Assembly: GCA_900320545.1 (NCBI GenBank)
Contig: ONSU01000022.1
Span: 1 to 38,547 of the forward strand
DNA: 38,547 nt
Origin: an uncultured Bacteroidales bacterium
GTDB taxonomy: Bacteria > Bacteroidota > Bacteroidia > Bacteroidales > UBA932
Direction: 5' to 3'
The position numbers and the translations under genes are program-made. The notes under the pieces are model-generated. The model was not told where the DNA came from. It saw only the letters and a program-made list of their open reading frames with translations, and ran no database searches. Within the stretch, counting starts at the first letter, position 1. Each line of letters begins with the position of its first letter. Below are positions 9,054 to 15,574 of this stretch, in pieces.

Positions 9054-9089
9054 AAAAATCGGTGCCAAGATATTTTGACACCGATTTTT
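9054..9089 (-). terminator. Intrinsic terminator between tonB and hflX
   Basis: AAAAATCGGTG and CACCGATTTTT form an 11-bp perfect stem with a 14-nt loop. On the minus strand a run of T follows. It ends the tonB transcript just before the hflX promoter element. Confidence 0.8.
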
Positions 9090-9107
9090 GTTTGTAGACC
9101 CCGCGTC

Positions 9108-9803
9108 TTAGCGGAGCTGGAAGATAACCGGGAAGGTGTAGGTAACCTTGACGGCGCGGTCACGCTGCTTGCCGGGTTTCCATTTCGGGGAACTCTTCAC
9201 CACGCGGACGGCCTCTTCGTCGAGGGAAGGGTCGACGCCACGAAGGACGCGGACGTTGGTCACGGAGCCGTCTTTCTCCACGGTAAAGGAGAGGGTGACA
9301 CGGCCCTGAACGCCGTTTTCCTTGGCGATCTCGGGATAAACGAGCTTGGAGTTGACCCATTTGGAGAATTCGTTGGCGTCTCCGCCGTTGAAGGACGGCT
9401 TCTCTTCCACGAGCTGGAACGGAATCGCCTCTTCTTCAACGACTTCCTCTACCACTTCCACTTCCTTGTAGTCCATGATCTCCACACCGAGATTGGCATC
9501 GTCCTCGAGGTTGATGAACAGGTCGTCGTCGAGTTTGATGTTATCGTCGATAATGTCGATCTGGTCGGAAAGGATGGGGATCTTGGGGGCCTCGGGCGGC
9601 GGCGGGGGCGTCTCGTTCTGGATGGCGATCATCTCGTCTTCGATCTGGACCTGGGTGTTGTCGGCCAGCATTGCGACGTCCGCCTCCTTGGTGGACCACT
9701 CGAAAGCTCCGTACAGGATACCGAGGGCTACGACGAGACCGATCTCGGTAAACAGGAACTTCTTGTTCTCAAGGCTCGCTTTGGGGCTTTTCTTGACTTC
9801 CAT
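9108..9803 (-). CDS. TonB family energy transducer
   Basis: TonB proteins couple the proton-motive force to outer-membrane TonB-dependent receptors. The protein has 231 residues. It has a short cytoplasmic start, one membrane anchor (about residues 19-36), a PPPPPEAP stretch and a long acidic periplasmic linker with EVEVVEEVVEEEAIPF. A C-terminal TonB domain (about 150-231) carries YPEIAKENGVQGRVTLSFTV, LRGVDPSLDEEAVRVV and the W-P-G-K-Q signature. The linker is acidic rather than the Lys/Pro-rich form of enterobacterial TonB, as is common in Bacteroidota. No exbB/exbD genes are adjacent. The -7 element lies 38 nt upstream of the ATG. Confidence 0.9.
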   Translation of the reverse strand: MEVKKSPKASLENKKFLFTEIGLVVALGILYGAFEWSTKEADVAMLADNTQVQIEDEMIAIQNETPPPPPEAPKIPILSDQIDIIDDNIKLDDDLFINLEDDANLGVEIMDYKEVEVVEEVVEEEAIPFQLVEEKPSFNGGDANEFSKWVNSKLVYPEIAKENGVQGRVTLSFTVEKDGSVTNVRVLRGVDPSLDEEAVRVVKSSPKWKPGKQRDRAVKVTYTFPVIFQLR

Positions 9804-10015
9804 AATAAAATCCTTTATAGGGTTTCACATTTTCACTGATGCAAAGTTACGAAGACTCTTTGGCGATTCCTATTTTTTTGCGAATTTTAATCTCGCAGGC
9901 GAGTTTTATAAACTACAGATTCTTAAATAGTTGTAAATAATTCTTTTTCCAAAAATCTCGCAGGACTTCATTTTGATATTGCATTTGTATAAAACGGAGG
10001 GGGCCCCCTTCGTTT
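9804..10015. other. tonB upstream region with an 11-bp direct repeat and a terminator
   Basis: There is no gene here. It contains the tonB -7 element (CAAAGTTA, 9842-9849, minus strand). AATCTCGCAGG occurs as a direct repeat at 9889-9899 and 9954-9964, and the first copy is part of a short inverted repeat CTCGCAGGCGAG. The terminator of the neighbouring regulator gene is at the right end. The repeat spacing of 65 bp is compatible with an operator upstream of tonB, for example for an iron or nutrient regulator. No known box is recognised. Confidence 0.45.
9842..9849 (-). promoter_or_regulatory. -7 promoter element of the tonB gene
   Basis: The minus strand reads TAACTTTG, a perfect TAnnTTTG match, 38 nt before the ATG. 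Confidence 0.6.
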
Positions 10016-10016
10016 T
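9991..10016 (-). terminator. Palindromic terminator of the TPR/HTH regulator gene
   Basis: A 26-bp near-perfect palindrome runs outward from a GGGGGCCCCC core to AAAACG/CGTTTT arms, with one G-U pair. It starts at the stop codon on the minus strand and is followed by T residues. Confidence 0.75.
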
Positions 10017-11128
10017 TATTGCAGAACTTCAATAAAGAACTCCTTATCCGGACAATCCGAGGCCTGGATGCGGGACTTGATGCGGTAGAGGCGGTTGTAG
10101 ACGAAGGGTTTGTCTTTTTCCAGGAGCGTGGCGATGGTGGTGCTGGAGAAGCCGGCGGCCGTGTAGGCGTAGATGTGGAAGTCCTCTTCCTTCCATTTCG
10201 GGAAAGCCGCGCGCAGGCGTGTCATCACATTATCCGAGGAGGCGTTCAGCGACTCTTCGACCTGCCGCTGGACGGCTTTGTCGTTGCGGAAACCGTCGAT
10301 GATGGAGCGGACCTCCTTGACGATGCTGCCCTGAAGTCGGTCGGAGCCCTCGTTGACATAGTACTGGGCGCATAGTCGTTCGAGCAGTTCGGTCCCGGCC
10401 GGGAATTTGCTCCCGGAAAGGCGGGTTTTGAGATCTTCGGCAATCGCCATCGAGGCCTCCGCCTCGGCGCGGGTTTCCTCCAACTGCCTCTCAATCATTG
10501 CTTTACGTGCTATGAAGTACCAGATCAGACTCGCGGTGACCGCCAGGAAGAACAAAGCCAGCGCGATGAGGCGGATGCGCTCGTTCCGTATCCGGGAGGT
10601 ATTGAATCCCTGATAGGCAAAGTAAAGATACTGCCCCTCGTCGATTTCCATCCCGGAGGCCTTGTAGCATCGGGCCATCGCCGAACAAATCTTGCGTGCG
10701 TAGTCTCCCTGCCGCTGCCAATCCAGTTGCCGCAGGGCGGCGGAGAAGCATTTCAGCGCGGTATTGTAGTCTTTTCCCGAATAGCAGATCCGGCCGAGGG
10801 CGTCCATACTGAGGGCAAGCATCGGGCGGTTGCGATGCCTGGAAAAATAGTTCCTGGCTTCCAGGACGCTTCCCTTTTCGTCCATATCGGCAAATCCGTA
10901 AAGGTCGGAGAACGCCAGCTGGTGGAGGACGGCGTATTCTGCCTCTTTGCGCTTGTCGGGGGCGCTGTCGAAAAGAGGGTTGCGGCTCTCGAGGAGAAGG
11001 AGAAGGCTGTCGGGATCGTTTCCCGGATCGGCGACGATATCGGCATAATACCGGCTTCCCTTCTGGCAGGCGCCAAGAGAAAGGAGACCCAGAAGAAGAA
11101 GGGCTATTATTTTCAGCGTTCTCGACAT
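10016..11128 (-). CDS. TPR-transmembrane-HTH lipoprotein regulator
   Basis: This 370-residue protein has a lipobox-like signal (LGAC, Cys21) and a helical, TPR-like extracytoplasmic region (about 25-180) including YNTALKCFSAAL. One membrane span follows at about 187-207, then a coiled coil (ERQLEETRAEAEASM). The cytoplasmic C-terminus has an HTH-like segment (FPKWKEEDFHIYAYTAAGFSS to YNRLYRIKSRIQ). Bacteroidota carry many such membrane-tethered one-component regulators. The signal and DNA target are unknown. A conventional lipoprotein signal combined with an internal membrane span is unusual, so the N-terminal stretch might instead be a first membrane helix. The ATG lies only 7 nt after its -7 element. 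ybeY is divergent and shares the promoter palindrome. Confidence 0.75.
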   Translation of the reverse strand: MSRTLKIIALLLLGLLSLGACQKGSRYYADIVADPGNDPDSLLLLLESRNPLFDSAPDKRKEAEYAVLHQLAFSDLYGFADMDEKGSVLEARNYFSRHRNRPMLALSMDALGRICYSGKDYNTALKCFSAALRQLDWQRQGDYARKICSAMARCYKASGMEIDEGQYLYFAYQGFNTSRIRNERIRLIALALFFLAVTASLIWYFIARKAMIERQLEETRAEAEASMAIAEDLKTRLSGSKFPAGTELLERLCAQYYVNEGSDRLQGSIVKEVRSIIDGFRNDKAVQRQVEESLNASSDNVMTRLRAAFPKWKEEDFHIYAYTAAGFSSTTIATLLEKDKPFVYNRLYRIKSRIQASDCPDKEFFIEVLQ

Positions 11129-11134
11129 ATTTCC

Positions 11135-11155
11135 GCAAATTTATCATAAATTTGC
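11135..11155. promoter_or_regulatory. Back-to-back divergent -7 elements in a perfect inverted repeat
   Basis: GCAAATTTA-TCA-TAAATTTGC is a perfect 9-bp inverted repeat. Its right arm is the plus-strand -7 element of ybeY (TAAATTTG, 11147-11154, 21 nt before the ATG). Its left arm is the minus-strand -7 element of the regulator gene (11136-11143, 7 nt before its ATG). Polymerase can hardly occupy both at once. Confidence 0.6.
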
Positions 11156-11175
11156 AAACGAAAAAAGGATAGGTT

Positions 11176-11595
11176 ATGATTTCTTATTTCTTCGAGGACA
11201 CGAAATTTGTTTTCAAGGGCCGGCAGCGCAACAACCGCTGGCTCCGGCTGGTCGCCGAGAGCGAGATCCGCAGGATGGGGGATGTTTCCATTATTTTCTG
11301 TTCGGATCCTTACATTCTGGACATTAACCTGAAGTATCTCCAGCACGATTATTTCACCGATATCATCACTTTTGACTATTGCGAGGGCGACAAGATTTCC
11401 GGCGACCTTTTCATCAGCGTCGACAGCGTCCGTGAAAATGCCGTCCAGTACGGGACGGAGTTCGAGGATGAACTCAACCGCGTGATGGTGCACGGAATCC
11501 TTCACCTTATCGGATACGACGACCATACGAAGGCCGATCAGAAGACAATGCGTGAGAAGGAGAATTATTACCTTTCGCTGCGGGAACTTGTCTAG
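11176..11595 (+). CDS. ybeY: Endoribonuclease YbeY (rRNA maturation)
   Basis: YbeY is a zinc-dependent endoribonuclease needed for 16S rRNA 3'-end maturation and ribosome quality control. The protein has 139 residues, normal for the family. The metal motif is HGILHLIGYDDHT, matching HGxLHLxGYDH with one extra Asp. Upstream, DIITFDY and GDLFIS are the usual conserved blocks. It is followed with no gap by mnmG: the TAG at 11593-11595 abuts the ATG at 11596. Both genes therefore serve translation, one on rRNA and one on tRNA. The start was chosen as the ATG just after the divergent promoter. Confidence 0.95.
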   Translation: MISYFFEDTKFVFKGRQRNNRWLRLVAESEIRRMGDVSIIFCSDPYILDINLKYLQHDYFTDIITFDYCEGDKISGDLFISVDSVRENAVQYGTEFEDELNRVMVHGILHLIGYDDHTKADQKTMREKENYYLSLRELV

Positions 11596-13458
11596 ATGGA
11601 AAAGCGGTACGATATCATCGTTGTCGGAGGAGGACACGCCGGATGCGAGGCCGCAGTGGCCGCCGCGCGGATGGGGTCGTCCGTCCTGCTGATCACGATG
11701 GATATGACGGCGTTCGCCAAGATGTCCTGCAATCCCGCCATCGGCGGAATCGCCAAGGGACAGATCGTCCGGGAGATCGATGCGCTCGGCGGATGCACCG
11801 GACTCGTGACCGACGCCTCGACGCTTCAGTTCCGGACGCTCAATCGCTCGAAAGGTCCCGCGATGTGGAGTCCTCGCGCCCAGTGCGACAAAATGCAGTT
11901 TTCGGCGCTCTGGCGAAAAACCCTCGAAAACACCTCTAACTTAAGGATTTACGCGGATTCTGCGACTTCTTTCCTCTTTGAGAATGCAAAAATTACGGGA
12001 GTCAAGACACTTACCGGGGCAATTTTTCATTCTCAGGCGGTTATTCTGACCGCCGGAACCTTCCTCGGAGGGAAACTTTTCATCGGGCGGACTTCTTTCG
12101 AAGGAGGCCGTATCGGAGAGAAATCTTCTTTCGGCCTCACCGAACAGCTCACCGGCCTCGGCATCGCGACCGCCCGGATGAAGACCGGAACTCCGCCCCG
12201 GATCGACATTTCTTCCGTCGACACCTCCCGGCTTCTTCCGCAGGAGGGCGACCCCGACCCCGACCGTTTTTCCTTCCTTCCGATTCCGTCCGCAGTGCAG
12301 GGCGGCCGTCCGCAAATGCAATGTTACATTCTCCATACGAGCGAGAAGGTGCACGACGTGCTACGCTCCGGCTTTGGAGAATCGCCGCTTTTTACCGGGA
12401 TGATCCACGGGATCGGTCCGCGGTATTGCCCGAGCATCGAGGACAAGATCCGGACTTTCGCCGACAAGGATTCCCACCAGCTTTTTCTGGAGCCGGAAGG
12501 ACGCGATACGAATGAATATTATCTGCAGGGATTCTCGTCTTCTCTTCCGCTCCGGGTCCAGATCGAGGCGATGCACCAGATCGAGGGTTTGGAGCACGTG
12601 GAGATTTACCGGCCCGCCTATGCGGTGGAATACGATTATTTCGATCCGGTCCAGTTGCAGGCCACGATGGAATCCCGCGTGGTGGAGAATCTCTATCTCG
12701 CCGGGCAGGTGAATGGCACGACGGGTTATGAAGAGGCGGCCGCGCAGGGAATTATCGCCGGAATGAACGCCCACCTGAAGATCCACGGCAAGGATCCGTT
12801 CATACTGCGCCGCGACCAGGCCTATATCGGCGTGCTGATCGATGATCTGATCACGAAAGGCGTGGACGAGCCGTATCGGATGTTTACTTCTCGGGCGGAA
12901 TATCGGATCCTTCTCCGTCAGGACAACGCGGATCTCCGGCTGACGGCCCTGTCGCACGAGGCGGGTCTTTGCTCCGAGGAGCGTTATGCGCTGACGATGA
13001 AAAAGTATGAAGATGTGGCCGCTTTGCAGTCTTTCGCCGAGTCGAAGAAGGTCCGTGCCGAGCAGATCAATGATTATTTAACTTCAGTAGGAGAGGCGCC
13101 GATTACGGATTCGAAGAAAGTCGCCGACCTGGTTTCACGTCCTTCCGTCCGTCTTGCTGATGTTCTGCAAAATGTTCCACGTGGAACACTTTATCCCAAA
13201 GAAGTGGTGGAATCCGTAGAAATCGCCATCAAATACAAGGGCTACATCGACCGGGAAAATCAGCAGGCGGAGAAAATTCTCCGGCTTGAAAATCTCAAAA
13301 TTCCCGCCGATTTCGACTTCGACACCGTCTCCGGTCTCTCCATCGAGTGCCGCCAGAAACTCAAGCGCTACCGTCCTTCTTCCATCGCCCAGGCCTCCCG
13401 CATCTCCGGCGTTTCCCCGTCGGACATTTCCGTGCTATTGGTTTATTTCGGGAGATAG
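11596..13458 (+). CDS. mnmG: tRNA uridine-5-carboxymethylaminomethyl modification enzyme MnmG
   Basis: MnmG (GidA) with MnmE installs the cmnm5 modification on U34 of several tRNAs, using FAD, NADH and methylene-THF. The protein has 620 residues. The FAD fold is VVGGGHAGCEAAVAAARMG. Conserved blocks are MSCNPAIGGIAKGQ with the first functional Cys, GPRYCPSIEDK with the second, and AGQVNGTTGYEEAAAQG. The C-terminal helical domain binds MnmE. A perfect parS palindrome at 13173-13188 lies inside the coding sequence and encodes NVPRGT. In many bacteria mnmG sits close to oriC and parAB, which fits. The mnmE, rsmG and parAB genes are not in the window. Confidence 0.97.
   Translation: MEKRYDIIVVGGGHAGCEAAVAAARMGSSVLLITMDMTAFAKMSCNPAIGGIAKGQIVREIDALGGCTGLVTDASTLQFRTLNRSKGPAMWSPRAQCDKMQFSALWRKTLENTSNLRIYADSATSFLFENAKITGVKTLTGAIFHSQAVILTAGTFLGGKLFIGRTSFEGGRIGEKSSFGLTEQLTGLGIATARMKTGTPPRIDISSVDTSRLLPQEGDPDPDRFSFLPIPSAVQGGRPQMQCYILHTSEKVHDVLRSGFGESPLFTGMIHGIGPRYCPSIEDKIRTFADKDSHQLFLEPEGRDTNEYYLQGFSSSLPLRVQIEAMHQIEGLEHVEIYRPAYAVEYDYFDPVQLQATMESRVVENLYLAGQVNGTTGYEEAAAQGIIAGMNAHLKIHGKDPFILRRDQAYIGVLIDDLITKGVDEPYRMFTSRAEYRILLRQDNADLRLTALSHEAGLCSEERYALTMKKYEDVAALQSFAESKKVRAEQINDYLTSVGEAPITDSKKVADLVSRPSVRLADVLQNVPRGTLYPKEVVESVEIAIKYKGYIDRENQQAEKILRLENLKIPADFDFDTVSGLSIECRQKLKRYRPSSIAQASRISGVSPSDISVLLVYFGR
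13173..13188. promoter_or_regulatory. parS: parS centromere site 1 (inside mnmG)
   Basis: TGTTCCACGTGGAACA is a perfect 16-bp palindrome of the near-universal ParB-binding type. It uses the codons GTT CCA CGT GGA ACA, several of them uncommon in this GC-rich gene. Confidence 0.8.
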
Positions 13459-13499
13459 ATGTTTAGAAATAATTTCTTCGCGAATTTTAGGGATGTGAT

Positions 13500-13685
13500 C
13501 TATTCCGTATAATAGTTTTCTCCCGTTAATTCCCATCCAGGAAAATAGTTCTTAAGCATTTCCCCTGCAAGATTTAGATTATAACGGTATAGTGTCATAC
13601 CCTTCTTCTTATTGCCGCCACACGCTTTTACATAGCGTCTCATTCGATCTTCGGAAAGGATTTCTTCAAAGTCACAGTATTTCAT
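13500..13685 (-). pseudogene. Truncated Abi-like protein gene (N-terminal fragment)
   Basis: The frame encodes 61 residues beginning MKYCDFEEILSEDRMRRYVK and containing ACGGNKKKGMTLYRYNLNLAGEM. This looks like the N-terminus of Abi-like (abortive-infection family, Abi_2) proteins, which are normally about 300 residues. After that block the sequence diverges (KNYFPGWELTGENYYTE) and stops at 13500, 42 bp from the mnmG stop. The remainder of an Abi protein is absent. In-frame upstream starts would add MNITKILLI, but the ATG at 13683-13685 matches the family start. The DNA is more AT-rich than its neighbours. I read it as a decayed phage-defence or toxin gene. A functional 61-residue protein cannot be excluded. 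Confidence 0.5.
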
Positions 13686-13694
13686 TACAAAAAG

Positions 13695-13726
13695 TTTGTT
13701 TAGATAAATTATTAGCAGTATCTTTG
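13695..13726 (+). promoter_or_regulatory. Complete Bacteroidota promoter (-33 and -7) with no downstream ORF
   Basis: TTTG at 13695-13698, a 20-bp spacer and TATCTTTG at 13719-13726 match the consensus TTTG-N19-21-TAnnTTTG. This is the best promoter in the window. It fires rightward into structured DNA without a reading frame. Confidence 0.65.
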
Positions 13727-13731
13727 TTATG

Positions 13732-13975
13732 TTCATTCCCGGTAACCTCTGGAGAAATCCAAGTTATCGGGTTTCGTTTTACAAAGAAGCAACCAATTAT
13801 CCGTTAGTGCAAATGACTGACGGATAATTATGAAAAGTGGCATTAGAAGCTAGTCTGACGATGTTATTTTAAATAAATAATAGTGCAACTTGCACGGGTT
13901 ATTCTTGCACAAGTTATTATTTAAACAAGTCTCTAACTATCGTCTGATATAGAATCTTATAGAAAATAAGTCTAT
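13732..13975 (+). ncRNA. Candidate structured non-coding RNA between mnmG and ruvA
   Basis: No ORF follows the promoter, but the predicted transcript has three strong foldings. Hairpin 1 pairs CCCGGTAAC (13738-13746) with GTTATCGGG (13763-13771) and is capped by TGGA-GAAA-TCCA, a GNRA tetraloop. Hairpin 2 (13795-13829) is a 14-bp stem with one G-U pair and a 7-nt loop. Structure 3 pairs GACGAT-GTTA (13857-13866) with TAAC-ATCGTC (13934-13944, one-nt bulge). Inside it AAATAATA (13875-13882) pairs with TATTATTT (13915-13922), and ACTTG (13888-13892) with CAAGT (13910-13914). The 3' end is uncertain; a weak CTTAT/ATAAG hairpin lies near 13955-13970. It is not obviously tmRNA, RNase P RNA or SRP RNA. 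A 6S-like RNA or a Bacteroidales-specific RNA is possible, as is DNA-level function next to parS. Confidence 0.45.
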
Positions 13976-13988
13976 TTATCCGAAAAAT

Positions 13989-14004
13989 TGTTCCACGTGG
14001 AACA
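13989..14004. promoter_or_regulatory. parS: parS centromere site 2 (intergenic, next to ruvA stop)
   Basis: TGTTCCACGTGGAACA is identical over 16 bp to the copy inside mnmG, 816 bp away. Because it follows the ruvA stop on the minus strand and is followed there by ATTTTT, it could also work as a weak terminator. Confidence 0.75.
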
Positions 14005-14012
14005 GAGGTGCC

Positions 14013-14600
14013 CTAGAGTTTTTTGAGGGCGGCTTTGATGAGGTCTTCGACGCGGGCGGAGGGGGTTTCCTTGAGGAGGCCGGGGATGACTTTGGCGATG
14101 GCCGCTTTGGAGAAGCCGAGCATCACGAGGGCTGTAGTGGCTTCGTCCGCGATGGCGGAATTTTCGGCCACGAAAAGGGCGCTGTTGTCGGCACCGCCGC
14201 CCTTGACGATCTTGTCTTTGAGCTCCAGGATGAGACGCTGGGCGCTCTTGAGACCGATCCCCTTGACACTTTTGATCTTGTTGACGTCCTCCCCGATGAT
14301 GGCGTTACGGATCTCGTCGGCGGTGAGCGACGAGAGCATCATCCGGGCGGAATTGACACCGATGCCGGAGACGCTGACCAGCAGGCGGAAGAGTTCCCGC
14401 TCGTCCTTGGTGGCGAAGCCATAGAAAAGTTCCTCGTCTTCACGGAGATAGTGATGGATATAAATGGTTGCGTCGCCTTTGCCCTGGAGGGCTTCGAAAG
14501 TCTGGAGAGAAACGAGGCAGCTGTATCCGATGCCGCCGCATTCGATGATGATTTCGGCGGGGGTGCACTCGGTGATGTGTCCTTTGATGTAGTCGATCAT
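14013..14600 (-). CDS. ruvA: Holliday junction branch migration protein RuvA
   Basis: RuvA is the tetramer that binds four-way junctions and loads RuvB. The protein has 195 residues from the ATG at 14598-14600 (MIDYIKGHI, the standard RuvA start). A TTG at 14609 would overlap the -7 promoter element and is rejected. Domain I is an OB fold. Domain II holds two helix-hairpin-helix motifs, LVSVSGIGVNSARMMLSSL and IKSVKGIGLKSAQRLILEL. Domain III at the C-terminus (ATTALVMLGFSKAAI to IKAALKKL) contacts RuvB. The ATG lies only 6 nt after the -7 element. Confidence 0.95.
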   Translation of the reverse strand: MIDYIKGHITECTPAEIIIECGGIGYSCLVSLQTFEALQGKGDATIYIHHYLREDEELFYGFATKDERELFRLLVSVSGIGVNSARMMLSSLTADEIRNAIIGEDVNKIKSVKGIGLKSAQRLILELKDKIVKGGGADNSALFVAENSAIADEATTALVMLGFSKAAIAKVIPGLLKETPSARVEDLIKAALKKL

Positions 14601-14760
14601 AATGTGCAAAGATAACGATAAAATTGTATTTTTGTGTTGAAATATCTAACTTTGTTCGTTTCATTCCGGATGATGGGGAGAGAAGGATGGCGGCGCCCTG
14701 GAAGGAATATATAAAATATTGATATTTAATTAGTTGTACACGAACTTAAACCATTTTAGC
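14601..14760. other. Divergent ruvA / secreted-protein promoter region
   Basis: There is no confirmed gene here. The minus-strand -7 element of ruvA is CAAAGATA at 14607-14614. The plus-strand promoter has TTG at 14624-14626, a 20-bp spacer and TAACTTTG at 14647-14654. That gives the downstream mRNA a leader of about 100 nt. The leader contains a 14-codon ORF (14670-14714, MMGREGWRRPGRNI); I have no evidence that it is translated. Confidence 0.5.
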
Positions 14761-15573
14761 ATGAGGAAAATCTTTTCAGTCATCGTCTTGTCGCTGTGCC
14801 TCTGCGCCCTTGCCAAGGCCCAGGATGTCATTACCAGAACGGATGGTACGGACATTAAGGCCAAGGTGACCGAGGTCCTTCCGGATGTGGTGAAATACAA
14901 GAAATTCACTTATCTGGACGGCCCCGTTTTCACGATCCGCAAAAGCGACATTCTGATTATCCGTTATGAGAACGGGTCCAATGAGGTGTTTGCCGGTCAG
15001 TCTCCGGCGGCGGCTTCTCAGCAGCAACCGTCTCAGTCCGCCCGGCCGGTGGCGATCCCCAATGCCAAAACGTTTTCGGAAGGATTAACGGTGGTTTCCG
15101 GCGATGTCGGTGTCCTTCGCAAGAGCGCAAAGGGTTATGCCACCTTCGATTATTCACAGACGCTTGTCGGCGGGAAGCCGCTCGCGCAGTTCCTTCGCGC
15201 CAACGGTCCCGAATACGAGCGCGACTGGCCGAAAGAGTCGGAGAGCGCCAACCAGTATTTCCCGAATTACTACAATAAAAAATTCAAAAACGGCCTGGCT
15301 ATGCAGTTTCAGGAAGCCGGAACGGATTACATCCTGACGCTGCATATTCAGGAACTGGACCTCGGCTTCACCGGCGGCAACTTCGTTCCCTTCGCCAACA
15401 AGGCCGGCGGCGCCGTCATCTCGGGCGTCCTGGAAGTCCGTGATGTGAAAACGGGCTCTACGACCCTTGTGATCGCGTTCAACAACATCAAAGGCGTCCC
15501 TGCCTATACGCAGGAGCAGCGGCTCGGCTGGGCCTATAACGAGCTGGTCAAGAAACTCGCAAAACTGAAGTAA
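14761..15573 (+). CDS. Secreted protein with a DGTDIKAKV-type N-terminal module
   Basis: This 270-residue protein has a Sec signal peptide (MRKIFSVIVLSLCLCALAKA, cleavage before QDV). Residues about 20-85 form a small beta-rich module (TRTDGTDIKAKVTEVLPD, VKYKKF, KSDILIIRYENG). A Gln/Pro/Ser linker comes next, then a C-terminal domain of about 170 residues with ERDWPKESESANQYF and YILTLHIQELDLGF that I cannot name. The next gene shares the same N-terminal module but a different C-terminus. The ATG at 14761 was chosen because it begins a good signal peptide; an upstream extension to 14734 does not. The role is unknown; periplasmic or outer-membrane-associated location is likely. Confidence 0.75.
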   Translation: MRKIFSVIVLSLCLCALAKAQDVITRTDGTDIKAKVTEVLPDVVKYKKFTYLDGPVFTIRKSDILIIRYENGSNEVFAGQSPAAASQQQPSQSARPVAIPNAKTFSEGLTVVSGDVGVLRKSAKGYATFDYSQTLVGGKPLAQFLRANGPEYERDWPKESESANQYFPNYYNKKFKNGLAMQFQEAGTDYILTLHIQELDLGFTGGNFVPFANKAGGAVISGVLEVRDVKTGSTTLVIAFNNIKGVPAYTQEQRLGWAYNELVKKLAKLK

Positions 15574-15574
15574 A

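Noticed and set aside
8010-9839. Plus-strand open frame of about 600 codons over hflX and tonB
   Set aside because: It covers two well-recognised minus-strand genes, a terminator and two promoters, and has no coherent protein motif.
14670-14714. 14-codon ORF in the leader of the 14761 gene as a regulatory peptide
   Set aside because: No attenuator structure or amino-acid-codon run is seen; it is short enough to occur by chance.
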